A stretch of 64,000 bases of DNA. Source: Myxococcales bacterium (GTDB lineage Bacteria > Myxococcota_A > Polyangia > Nannocystales > Nannocystaceae). This document shows positions 44,882-54,440 of the stretch, piece after piece; position 1 is the stretch's first letter; each line of letters begins with the position of its first letter. A program made the position numbers and the translations under genes. The stretch is taken from assembly GCA_014240065.1 (NCBI GenBank), contig JAAZXR010000019.1, positions 1-64,000 on the forward strand. Reading direction: 5' to 3'. The notes under the pieces were generated by a model that worked only from the letters and a program-made list of their open reading frames with translations, had not been told where the DNA came from and ran no database searches.

Positions 44882-45225
44882 TCCCGGTGACCAGCTTCGC
44901 CTACGCCGCGGGGATGTTGGTGGTCGCGGGCGTGTACGCGCTCTGGCGCAGTGACGACGCGACCGCGGCCGGTTGGGGGATCACCGCGACCTGCGGTGGC
45001 GTCGCGATCCTCGCCGCGGCCTACGCTCGGTGGTGGGGTGTGGAGGATGGCCACACGCTCGCCGTCGCCGCCTCGCTGGCGGGGTTGATGATCCGCGTGG
45101 GCATGGTGGACTCCGAGGCGGAGTCGGCCCCGGACTCGCGCTCGTCGGAGGTGGATGATGGGGGTGAGGGCGGCGACGTCGAGGCCGCTCCGGCGCCGGC
45201 GGAGGAGGTCGAGTATGGGCCTTGA
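44878..45225 (+). CDS. NuoK-like membrane protein lacking both proton-path glutamates
   Basis: 115 aa, ATG overlapping the previous stop (ATGA). It aligns without gaps to NuoK over its first 80 residues: both start with MIP, and RWWGVEDGHTLAVAASLAG parallels [20 protein letters not shown] of E. coli NuoK (recalled from memory). At the two essential Glu positions it has Thr36 and Ile72. A Glu/Asp/Ala-rich tail (about 80-115) replaces the usual basic C-terminus. Three membrane helices are kept. The likely role is structural or regulatory rather than proton transfer. Overlaps the next gene by 11 bp. Confidence 0.7.
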   Translation: MIPVTSFAYAAGMLVVAGVYALWRSDDATAAGWGITATCGGVAILAAAYARWWGVEDGHTLAVAASLAGLMIRVGMVDSEAESAPDSRSSEVDDGGEGGDVEAAPAPAEEVEYGP

Positions 45226-46468
45226 GCTGACGCTCGCGTGGTCGCTGGGGTTGGCGGCGGTGTGGTGGCTCGGGGGGGGCGCGGCCCCGTCTTTGAAGAC
45301 CTCACGGGACCTGGCACCCTTCGTGGCGGTCTTGGGGTTGGCGGTCATCGACACGCCCGCGGTGTGGTCTGGGTTGTGGGCCGTGGTCTGTGTGGCGGTG
45401 GCGCTGCAACCTCGCGGCGGCGGCCGACGTCACAGCGCCGCCTCAGGATGGATCGCGGTCGGCGCTTTGTTCGTGATCGCCGGCGCGCCCGCCGACGCCC
45501 CGGAGGCGGCGGACTTCGCCGCTCTCCTCACCACCAGCGGCTTCGCCCTCGCGGCGATATTGCTGACACGGTCCGAGCGGTCGTCGGCATGGACGAGCGC
45601 CGAGTGGGCGCTCGCCGCGGGGCTGCTCACGGCTGCGGTGCGTGGAAGCGTCGGAGAGCTGCCCATCGCGGGGTCGTGGTCCCGGCCTGGTCCCTCGAGC
45701 GTGGACCTCACCACGGTGGCGTGGGCGTCGCTCGCCGCGGTGATGGTGCACGGTTGCGCGCGGCCGAGCTCCGGTCGCCTGCCGATGTTGGCCGCGGTCT
45801 GGGCGGGGGGCTTGTCGGCCCCCTGGGAGGCGTGGGCGCTGGGCGTGGTGGGGATGACGCTCGGGATGCGGAGGGCGGATGGGGTCGCAGATCCCGTGGG
45901 TTGGAGCGAGCGCGCGGGCGCGTACCTGGTGCGTGGTGCGGCCGTTTTCGGGCTGCTCGCCGCGGCCAGCGTCGTGAGTCGCGCCTCTACCTATGATTTC
46001 GTGGTGGTCGCGGGCGGCGTCGCCTGCGCCGTGTGGGGGGTGCTCACGGTGTGGGCGGGGGATTCGGCGAGCGCGCGACGGGGGGAATCGACCGCATGGA
46101 TCGCCGCGGTCGACCACGCGATGCGGCGCGCCGCCGCTGGAGCCTGGGCCACGTTGCGGGGTGTGGGGAGCGCCCTCGACCTCGGGTTGTGGACACCCCT
46201 GCGCGCGGAGGGGGCGGAGGTCGTGCGGCGGGGGGCCCGGCGGGCCGGCGAATTCTTTGAGCATGGATCCCCGACGCGCCCAGGGCTTGCGCGTTTTTTT
46301 TCCGCGTTCGGGTTCGCGCTCGTGGTCGGATGGCTGATGCTCAAGCCGGCGGCCTCGTCGATCCTGCCCGACGATGTGTTTAACTTCGGTGGACTGCATC
46401 CCGAGCTGCGAGGCTCGGGGGCGCGGAAGAGCGCGGCGCGAAGCGGGGGGGAGGGCGCCACCCGATGA
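45215..46468 (+). CDS. Polytopic membrane protein in the nuoL position
   Basis: 417 aa from ATG 45215, inside the end of the NuoK-like gene. It has about nine hydrophobic segments (LTLAWSLGLAAVWWLGGG, PFVAVLGLAVIDTPAV, LWAVVCVAVAL, WIAVGALFVIAGAPA, FALAAILLTRS and others) and a C-terminal basic amphipathic stretch followed by one last helix (FFSAFGFALVVGWLMLKPA), which resembles the lateral-helix end of NuoL. It is much shorter than NuoL (about 610 aa), and no family motif of the antiporter-like fold is convincing. Its place between NuoK-like and NuoM-like genes is the main reason for the link. Stop overlaps the next start (ATGA). Confidence 0.45.
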   Translation: MGLELTLAWSLGLAAVWWLGGGAAPSLKTSRDLAPFVAVLGLAVIDTPAVWSGLWAVVCVAVALQPRGGGRRHSAASGWIAVGALFVIAGAPADAPEAADFAALLTTSGFALAAILLTRSERSSAWTSAEWALAAGLLTAAVRGSVGELPIAGSWSRPGPSSVDLTTVAWASLAAVMVHGCARPSSGRLPMLAAVWAGGLSAPWEAWALGVVGMTLGMRRADGVADPVGWSERAGAYLVRGAAVFGLLAAASVVSRASTYDFVVVAGGVACAVWGVLTVWAGDSASARRGESTAWIAAVDHAMRRAAAGAWATLRGVGSALDLGLWTPLRAEGAEVVRRGARRAGEFFEHGSPTRPGLARFFSAFGFALVVGWLMLKPAASSILPDDVFNFGGLHPELRGSGARKSAARSGGEGATR

Positions 46469-48036
46469 TCACGGCGCTCTCGTCGTACTCGGTGGAGGTG
46501 GGACTCACGCTCGCGTGTGTCGCCGTTGTGGTCGGCATGCTCCCGTCGCACCCTCCGGCGCGCGCGCGGTTGGTGCGTGTCATGGCGCTTTCGCTCGCGG
46601 CCTGGGCCGTCGCAAACGTGAGCGCGTTGATGGGAGCCCACGACGCGCCGATGCTCCTGCTATTGAGCGCGGCGGCGGCGACACCGGCGGCGCTCGCCGC
46701 ACCTTGCCTCCAAGCGGGCAACGAACGCGGCGCCTCCACGCGCGTGCGCCCGTCGATCTACGTGCTGCTCACAGGGGTCGTGATCGCCACAGTGCACACC
46801 TCAACTCTGCGAGGGCTCGCCGCGGGATTCATGGCGTGTTCGGGGGTCGTCGCGTGGGCGATGTGGCGTTCGCGCGCGGCGGGCGGGGCGAGGGCGGTCC
46901 GCCGCGCCGTGTTCACCGGACTCGTGGGGGGCGTCGCGCTGATGCTCGTGGGGGCCTTGTCGTCGATCGGCGCGCTCGACCCGGTGCACATCGACGCGGC
47001 GGGGGGCGCTGTATCCACGCTGGCGCGCCAGCGCCAGTGCGCGGGCCTTCTCTTCATCGCGCTGACGCTCGGCTCGCCGCTGCTCCCCGCGTTGCCGCAG
47101 TGGCGAGGCGAGCAGGAGGGCAGCCCCGATCTGGTGCTGCTGCGCTGGCTCGCATGGTTGCCGGCGCTTCGCGTCGTGGGCGAGGTGGGTCCGTCGGTGG
47201 CTCCGGTCGTGTGGGGCGAGTGGGCGACCCCCTTCGCGTGGGGGTGGGTCGGCCTCGCCTCGGGCATGATCCTCTTTCGTGGGTCCGCCTACCAGCGCGT
47301 GACGCCAGCGGCGCAGCGCGGTGACGGCTGGCGCGCTTTCTCGCTCGCGGCGGGTGCGGCCGCCATGCTCGGTGCGTGGACTGGCACCGCCGCCGGCGCG
47401 GTCGGTGCGGCCTTCGTCTGGGTCGCCATGGCGCTCGCGCTGAGCGTCGCGTGTCTGTGGGAGGTGCGGGCCTCCGATCCAGCGGTGACCGAGGCGGCGC
47501 GCCTCCCGAGGCTCGCGGTCGTCGGAGGCGCGGTCGCCCTGTGCGTGGGCGGCCTTGGTTCGCCGCTCAGCCTCGGGGTCCCCGGGGTCGTCCGGAGCTT
47601 GGTGTCAGGGGAGTCCACTCAACTTCCAGCGGGAGGCGCGTTCGCGGTGATGACGGTGGCGCTGGTGCTTTTGGGGAGCGTGGTGACCGTTCGAGAGCTC
47701 CTCGCCGCGGCGGACCGCGCCGGCGGCGAGGCGCGGGGCCGAGAGTACATGCTCGGCGTGGTCGCGGGATCCCTCTTGTTGGGGGGGCTGTTGGCGGCGC
47801 CGTTGACCACCGCTGAGGAACAGCTCGTCCGCCCCGTGGAGGCGCAGGTGCAGGCGATCCAACAGCGTCGCTGTCGCGCGACCACGCTGCGTGACTCCGT
47901 GAATATTCAGCCCGTCGAGGCCGCGATGGCGCCCGCGTGCGAGACTCCGAGCGCGGCGTTGCGGGCGGTGTACGGGCTGCCGGTCCGGGCGGATGACCTC
48001 GAGCCGCTGGCACCCAAGCAGGGGGCGCGGCGATGA
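46465..48036 (+). CDS. NuoM-like membrane protein with channel residues lost
   Basis: 523 aa. It matches the NuoM layout: about 14 helices, and near residues 193-220 ALTLGSPLLPALPQWRGEQE aligns with the AFAVKMPMVPLHGWLPDAHS block of E. coli NuoM; the key Lys is Gly203 and the His/Trp/Asp are changed too. Later GSPLSLGVPGVVRSLVSGES parallels the LPG...FVGEF turn, and FAVMTVALVLLGSVVTVREL the following helix. No Glu replaces the conserved TM5 Glu in the matching helix (RGLAAGFMACSGVVAWAMW). A cytoplasmic tail of about 60 residues with two Cys follows the last helix. Overlaps both neighbours by 4 bp. Confidence 0.6.
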   Translation: MITALSSYSVEVGLTLACVAVVVGMLPSHPPARARLVRVMALSLAAWAVANVSALMGAHDAPMLLLLSAAAATPAALAAPCLQAGNERGASTRVRPSIYVLLTGVVIATVHTSTLRGLAAGFMACSGVVAWAMWRSRAAGGARAVRRAVFTGLVGGVALMLVGALSSIGALDPVHIDAAGGAVSTLARQRQCAGLLFIALTLGSPLLPALPQWRGEQEGSPDLVLLRWLAWLPALRVVGEVGPSVAPVVWGEWATPFAWGWVGLASGMILFRGSAYQRVTPAAQRGDGWRAFSLAAGAAAMLGAWTGTAAGAVGAAFVWVAMALALSVACLWEVRASDPAVTEAARLPRLAVVGGAVALCVGGLGSPLSLGVPGVVRSLVSGESTQLPAGGAFAVMTVALVLLGSVVTVRELLAAADRAGGEARGREYMLGVVAGSLLLGGLLAAPLTTAEEQLVRPVEAQVQAIQQRRCRATTLRDSVNIQPVEAAMAPACETPSAALRAVYGLPVRADDLEPLAPKQGARR

Positions 48037-49856
48037 TCCTCGGGGCCAGCGCCGGGTCTGTGTTCACCCCTACGCTGTGCGTGCCGTGGGTGGCGCTGGT
48101 GGCCTTGGCGATCACCGCGTGGGCCTTTCGCGAGGGGGACGCCGACGCGCCGATATGGCGGCGAGGTGTGGGGGCGGCGTTGCTCTTCGGGGCTGCGCTC
48201 GAGGGTGTTCACGCGATGTCATCCGATGCGGTGGGTGGTCAACGCCTCGACGCGCTCGGGGTGATCTCGACCCCGTGGACCGCCATGGTCGACGGCTGCG
48301 CGGCGCTGATCGGAGCGCTGACCATGTGGGGCGCGGCGCCGTCACGTGCCGCGGGATCCGCGTCCGGAGCGGTGACGCCGCGAGCTCCCGTGCCGCTGCG
48401 CGCGGTGCTCGGCGTCGTGATGGCGGCCAGCGGCGTCGCCCACGCCGCGGAATTCACTGGGGTTGTCGCCTCGTTGAGCGTGCTCGTGGTGTCACTGTTT
48501 GTCGCGCAGCGGGCTGGGGAGCGGTGTCAGGCGGACGCGGCGCTCCGCGCCTTTTTGTGGTGCCTCCTCGGCCTCGCGTTGATCTTCGCGGGGACCTCCA
48601 CGTTGTCGTTGGAGCGACTCCCGAGCCGGATGATGATGGTGTTCACGCGCTGGGGAGGGGCGCAAGAGCGACTCTTGGACTTCCGCGCTGGCGCCGATGT
48701 CCTCCCCGGTGGCTTGCTCGCGCAGCTCCGCGGTGAGGTGATTCGCTCCGTCGCGCCGGCGAGCCTCTCCCTCGCGGGGATCTTCGTCCTCCTCGCGGGC
48801 GCGCTCTCTTTGCTCGGCGCCGCCCCCTTTCGGCTGGTGGGAGACGCGCGCGGCGCTCGAGGCTCGGAGGCCCAAGGCCTCCTCTGGCTCGGCGCGGTCC
48901 TCGCTGGAGCCGCGTTGTTGGTGTCGCTGTTCTTGGGTCCGCTGCACGCGCTGCGCATGGTGCGAGAGCCCTACGGGTGGACGGGCGTGCTGCCGACCAT
49001 CGGCGCGCTCACTGTGGCGGTGGGCGCGGCGCGGGCGTTGGGGGCGCGGAGCCTCTCGGGGTGTGCCCGGGCGGCGGCGCAGGTCGGCGCCGGGGTGTTC
49101 GTGTTGAGCGTGGCGACGAGCGCGAGTTTTTTGGGGCAGGCCAAGTACGTCCCTCGCGAGGCGGTGCGGCGGGCCTCCGAGGAGATGTGGGCCCGCGTGG
49201 CGGCCGAGGCCTCGCTCGCAGGCGGCGTGGGGCTCCTCATTGTGAGCCTGGTGTTCGCGGGGCTCGTCTTCGTCGCGACCTCGATATTGCGTCCACCCCT
49301 GAGCTCGTCGGAGTCTGCCGGAGGCGCAGATGGAATGTCCGGGTTGATGACCCGCGCTCCCTTCGTCGCCGTCGCGCTCCTCGCTGGCGCGGCGGGCGTG
49401 GTAGGGGTGGTGCCTGGCGTCGGGTCCGACGTGTGGTTCGACGTGTATCGCGGGCTTGGACAACATCGGGGGATGGGCTGGACCTTGGGCGTCGTGGCGG
49501 TGGCCCACGTGTCCTTGGGCGTCGGGCTCACTCGTCGGTTGCTGGTGGTCTTCGATCCGTCGCCGGTGGTGGAGGATCGGTCCGCTCACCCGACGCGCGG
49601 ACCCGCGACGGCGTGGGCGGCGCTCCTGGCTGGAATCCTCGTCGCGGGGGGGCCGCTCACCGGGGCCTCTCGCGAGGTGACGATGGCGGCTGCGAGTGGA
49701 ATTGGGCTGGTCCCCGGGAGCGAGCGTCGGGGACAATGGGCGCGCGCGGCGGTGGATTCGGCGCCGAAGGTGGCGGCCGACAACAAGGTGGACGCCGCCA
49801 GTGAGGACGACGCGGGCGCCCCGGCCGAGGGGTCAGCCCCGGCCACGCGTCGCTGA
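48033..49856 (+). CDS. NuoN-like membrane protein with channel residues lost
   Basis: 607 aa, longer than NuoN (about 485). Alignable blocks by eye: residues 141-190 (GVVASLSVLVVSLFV ... ALRAFLWCLLGLALIFAG) match the TM4-TM5 region, where the conserved Glu is absent (no acidic residue at 141-161) and the Lys of the LKY motif is Arg172; SLLGAAPFRLVGDARG (259-274) matches FKLAAVPFHFWTPDVY with Lys and His lost; and DGMSGLMTRAPFVAVALL (433-450) with VVPGVGSDVWFDVYRGL matches the dLxGLxxRxPxxAxxLxLF...GIPPLAGF block. A C-terminal Ala/Asp-rich tail (about 560-607) is extra. It ends the coupled run, followed by a GC hairpin. Confidence 0.65.
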   Translation: MILGASAGSVFTPTLCVPWVALVALAITAWAFREGDADAPIWRRGVGAALLFGAALEGVHAMSSDAVGGQRLDALGVISTPWTAMVDGCAALIGALTMWGAAPSRAAGSASGAVTPRAPVPLRAVLGVVMAASGVAHAAEFTGVVASLSVLVVSLFVAQRAGERCQADAALRAFLWCLLGLALIFAGTSTLSLERLPSRMMMVFTRWGGAQERLLDFRAGADVLPGGLLAQLRGEVIRSVAPASLSLAGIFVLLAGALSLLGAAPFRLVGDARGARGSEAQGLLWLGAVLAGAALLVSLFLGPLHALRMVREPYGWTGVLPTIGALTVAVGAARALGARSLSGCARAAAQVGAGVFVLSVATSASFLGQAKYVPREAVRRASEEMWARVAAEASLAGGVGLLIVSLVFAGLVFVATSILRPPLSSSESAGGADGMSGLMTRAPFVAVALLAGAAGVVGVVPGVGSDVWFDVYRGLGQHRGMGWTLGVVAVAHVSLGVGLTRRLLVVFDPSPVVEDRSAHPTRGPATAWAALLAGILVAGGPLTGASREVTMAAASGIGLVPGSERRGQWARAAVDSAPKVAADNKVDAASEDDAGAPAEGSAPATRR

Positions 49857-49884
49857 GAGTGCGTGCCGGAGGGACGCGGCGCGC

Positions 49885-49906
49885 CGGCGCCCGCGAGAGG
49901 GCGTCG
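49885..49906 (+). terminator. Hairpin after the Nuo-like gene run
   Basis: CGGCGCCC - GCGAGA - GGGCGTCG gives an 8-bp stem with one G-U pair and a 6-nt loop, 28 bp after the NuoN-like stop and between convergent genes. There is no U-run, so it is a weak terminator candidate. Confidence 0.35.
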
Positions 49907-49926
49907 CGCAGCCCCCGTGGTTGGCC

Positions 49927-51501
<1,575 letters not shown>

Positions 51502-51569
51502 GGGTGTCCTTGCCCCTCCGCGGAGGGTAGGGGGACGCTAGACCGATGGCGGCTGCCCATCAAGGGATC

Positions 51570-52265
51570 TTAACGTGAGTTGAAGGGGTCTCGCAGGGTT
51601 TCGGCGAGCTGCCTGCACCGCTCTGCGACCGGTGTGGTCCTCGCCGTCGGGCATCCAGCGACGGCATCGCGCACCTGCCTCGCCCGCGGATCGAAGGGGT
51701 TGCGCAGGTCGGTCATCCAATTGCCGAGGTGACGGACGGAGCGCGCGTCGAGGGAGAAAGGGTCGCGGAGTCCGTCGGACGCCCGCTGGGTGGCCGCGAG
51801 CGCTCGGTAGGATGAGGTGGAGGAGTCCCTCTCACGGAAGGGATCGAGGAGTTCGAGGAGCGCGTCGAATCGATGGGGTCGCAGATTCGTGGCCCACGCG
51901 GCATCTGCGGCGCTCTCGGAGAACGGGTCGCGCAGCTCCTCCGTGGAGGCGGGCCGCTCCGATTGGGGTCGCGGAGCAGCGCTCGCGACACCGCCGGCGT
52001 GCGCGGCGTCGGTGTCGGAGACGACCTCGAGCGGTGGGGCCCCCTCGAACGGGTCGGCGACCTTCGGCAAGGGTGGCAGCTGCAGCGGAGGAATGGAGAT
52101 TTGAGGGGTTCTGGTCGTGTACGGCTCGAACGCCGCCCGCGCCGGGGTCGCGTCATTGGTCGAACGGACTTCGCCAGCGGGGCTGGCGGGCTCCATGGCC
52201 ACCGCCCACGGTGACCAGCCCAAGGCCACCGCGCCGAGACATGTGGCGAGTCGTCCTCCGTTCAC
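51570..52265 (-). CDS. Exported protein with six (L)R(D/N)PF repeats, function unknown
   Basis: 231 aa from a GTG, with a signal-like start (LATCLGAVALGWSPWAVAM). Six copies of a short motif are spread along the chain: VADPFEG, LRDPFSES, LLDPFRER, LRDPFSLD, LRNPFDPR and LRDPFNSR (the last at the C-terminus). Between them lie Ser/Ala/Arg-rich stretches without clear structure. Pro-Phe repeats of this kind look like a binding or docking motif used several times. I do not know the family. It starts just after the aconitase-family gene ends (18 bp), on the same strand, so co-transcription is possible. Confidence 0.6.
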   Translation of the reverse strand: MNGGRLATCLGAVALGWSPWAVAMEPASPAGEVRSTNDATPARAAFEPYTTRTPQISIPPLQLPPLPKVADPFEGAPPLEVVSDTDAAHAGGVASAAPRPQSERPASTEELRDPFSESAADAAWATNLRPHRFDALLELLDPFRERDSSTSSYRALAATQRASDGLRDPFSLDARSVRHLGNWMTDLRNPFDPRARQVRDAVAGCPTARTTPVAERCRQLAETLRDPFNSR

Positions 52266-52283
52266 AGCTCAACCCTACCACGT

Positions 52284-54215
52284 CTACAGTGGGGGGAGCG
52301 CGCGGGGATCTGTGAGGCGACCGGTGACGGCGCTGGCCGCCGCGACCGCGGGAGACACCAGGTACACCGGCCCGGGCGCGCCCATGCGACGATCGAAGTT
52401 ACGGTTGGTCGTGCTCGCCGTGGTCTCTCCTTCAAACGGGATCCCCGGCCCGTTCCCAATGCATGAACCGCATCCGGGATCGGTGACCACCGCGCCCATG
52501 GCCTCGAACAGGTCGAGCAGCCCCTCTGACTTCGCGTCGCGCGCGACGGCGGCGCTCGAGGGCGTCACCGTCATGCGCACCCCCTCGTGCATGGTGCGCC
52601 CGCGCAACACCTCGGCCGCGGCGCGCAGGTCCGAGAGCGAGCCTCCGGTGCACGAGGCGATGACCACGTTTTGGATCTCTACCTCGCCGACAGCGTCGAG
52701 CATCTCGCGGTTTCGTGAATCGCCCGGCGTCGCGACGGTCAGCGGCACCTCGTCAAGGTTCATGGTGATCGTGCGGACGTAGGTGGCGCCCTCGTCGGGG
52801 GCCACGAACATGTCGTCGTAGTTGGTGTCGGATCCACGCGCGGCGAGGAAGTCCTCAAGCGGCTTGCACGGCTCCACCACCCCGGTCATCAGGCCGCCCT
52901 CGACGGTCATATTGGTGATCACGGAGAGCTCGTCCACGTTCCAGTGGTCGAGGCCGCCGCCGCCAAGCTGGATGACGCAGGTGTCGGTGGGGGACTCGCG
53001 CCACTGCTCCTCCCGAAAGAAAGGATCGCCGATGAGGTGCAGCACCAGGTCTTTGGGGGAGAGCCCGCCCTTGGGCTCGCCCTCCACCATGACGCGGACG
53101 GTCTTGGGGACCGTGACGGGGATCATCCCGGTGCGAAGCGCGAAGGCCATGGCCGTGGATCCGACGCCGAAGGCGAAGGCGTTGAGCACGCCGGCGGTGG
53201 GGGTGTGGCTGTCGGTGAGGACGATGATGTCGCCGGGGCGCGCGTATTGCTCCACGACGATGCGGTGGCACACGCCGGGGTCGTGTCCGCGGTCGGGGCC
53301 GTGCACGCGGATGCCATTTTTATCGCAGGCCTCCACCATCTCGCGGGTGAGGTTTTGGGCGGGGGCGAGGCGTTGATCCTTCACCCTCAACGGGACGGTC
53401 TCGCGGTTGATGAGGACGAAGTGGTCCTCAAAGGCCGCGACCATGTCCGGGTTGACGACGGGGGCGTCGGACCACGCCTGCTCGTACAGGTCCATCACCA
53501 TACCGGCGGTGTACTCGTGCATGCCGCGGAAGTCGGCGTGACAAAGCACCTGATCACCGGGGGCCACGGCGCCGAGCCCGGCGGGGGTGCTCGGGCCGGT
53601 CCAGGCTTTCTTCGCGACGATCTTCTCGATACAGGTCATGGGGCGCGCAGCGGCCTCAACCTCGTAGGTCGGACCCACCGCGCCGTCGAGCACCTTGGTG
53701 CCGTAGTTCAAGAGACCACCCGCCTCGGCGACGGCCCGAAAGAAGGGGGGGAGCTCTCCCGCGAGCGCGCCGAGATCGATGTCTTCGCCGCCTTGGAGCT
53801 TGGTGACCACCTGGAGGTCGGTGGTGAAGGGCAAGCCCGCGTACACCATGTTCTCTTGAAAGATGCGTTGAAAGCTCTTGGCCACGACCAGCTCGATCCC
53901 CGCGCCTTGGTGGGCCACCACCGCGACCTCGCGGCTCGATCCGCTGCCGTAGGCGTCGCCGCCCACCACCACCTGAAAACCACCATTTTTGACGTCATCT
54001 TTGGAGACGGTCTCTTTGAAATTTTGCAGGAAGTACGGGCCGAGGATCTGCGGGGTGTAGCCGAGGGTGCAGGCGGCGCCGTTGATCATGGCGTCGGTGT
54101 TCACCCCGTAGTGCAAGGCGGCGTCGTTGAGGGCGCCGACCTCGTCACCGCAAAGCTGGGCCGCGAGGGTGTTGGTGTCTTCGGTGAGCCAGAGAATCTT
54201 TCCTTCGAGCTTCAT
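52284..54215 (-). CDS. Aconitase-family hydratase with small (LeuD-type) domain first
   Basis: 643 aa from ATG 54215; the upstream extension is not family-like. The small swivelling domain comes first (residues 1 to about 165; GDAYGSGSSREVAVVAHQGA around 80-100), then the large domain with the Fe-S cysteines: IASCTGGSLSDLRAA (about 527) and DPGCGSCIGNGPGIP (about 579-593), plus HADFRGMHEYTAG and TDSHTPTAGVLNAFAFGVG. In normal aconitase the order is large then small, and LeuC/LeuD are separate. The swapped fusion is seen in some Deltaproteobacteria and Myxococcota. Candidate reactions are aconitate, isopropylmalate or methylaconitate hydration; substrate is open. Confidence 0.88.
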   Translation of the reverse strand: MKLEGKILWLTEDTNTLAAQLCGDEVGALNDAALHYGVNTDAMINGAACTLGYTPQILGPYFLQNFKETVSKDDVKNGGFQVVVGGDAYGSGSSREVAVVAHQGAGIELVVAKSFQRIFQENMVYAGLPFTTDLQVVTKLQGGEDIDLGALAGELPPFFRAVAEAGGLLNYGTKVLDGAVGPTYEVEAAARPMTCIEKIVAKKAWTGPSTPAGLGAVAPGDQVLCHADFRGMHEYTAGMVMDLYEQAWSDAPVVNPDMVAAFEDHFVLINRETVPLRVKDQRLAPAQNLTREMVEACDKNGIRVHGPDRGHDPGVCHRIVVEQYARPGDIIVLTDSHTPTAGVLNAFAFGVGSTAMAFALRTGMIPVTVPKTVRVMVEGEPKGGLSPKDLVLHLIGDPFFREEQWRESPTDTCVIQLGGGGLDHWNVDELSVITNMTVEGGLMTGVVEPCKPLEDFLAARGSDTNYDDMFVAPDEGATYVRTITMNLDEVPLTVATPGDSRNREMLDAVGEVEIQNVVIASCTGGSLSDLRAAAEVLRGRTMHEGVRMTVTPSSAAVARDAKSEGLLDLFEAMGAVVTDPGCGSCIGNGPGIPFEGETTASTTNRNFDRRMGAPGPVYLVSPAVAAASAVTGRLTDPRALPPL

Positions 54216-54391
54216 GGGCCCCGCCGTTATATCTCGGCCCGTCGATGAATCGACCCTCGATGGCCGCTCTTGTGGTTGAGCGGATTTGAGGAGCCTCAAA
54301 CGCGACGTGCGCAACTACCGCGACCCGCGGGACACGGGCGCGGGCCCGTCAACCGAGGAGAATGTCCTGACCGATCCGGCGGGTTGACGAC

Positions 54392-54416
54392 AAAGGGGCC
54401 CGCGCTGGCGGACCCC
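54392..54416 (-). terminator. Rho-independent-like terminator of the BAX-inhibitor-1 gene
   Basis: On the minus strand a 9-bp stem (GGGGTCCGC / GCGGGCCCC, with one U-G pair) and CAGC loop is followed by TTTG, 24 bp after the stop of the BAX-inhibitor-1 gene. This is the best intrinsic terminator shape seen in the window. Confidence 0.6.
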
Positions 54417-54440
54417 AATGGCGTGGATCAACGTCGCGAT

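Noticed and set aside
48492-49736. Minus-strand frame antisense to the NuoN-like gene
   Set aside because: Composition of a shadow frame (His/Arg/Gln-rich, no membrane helices), whereas the plus strand is a coupled membrane gene.
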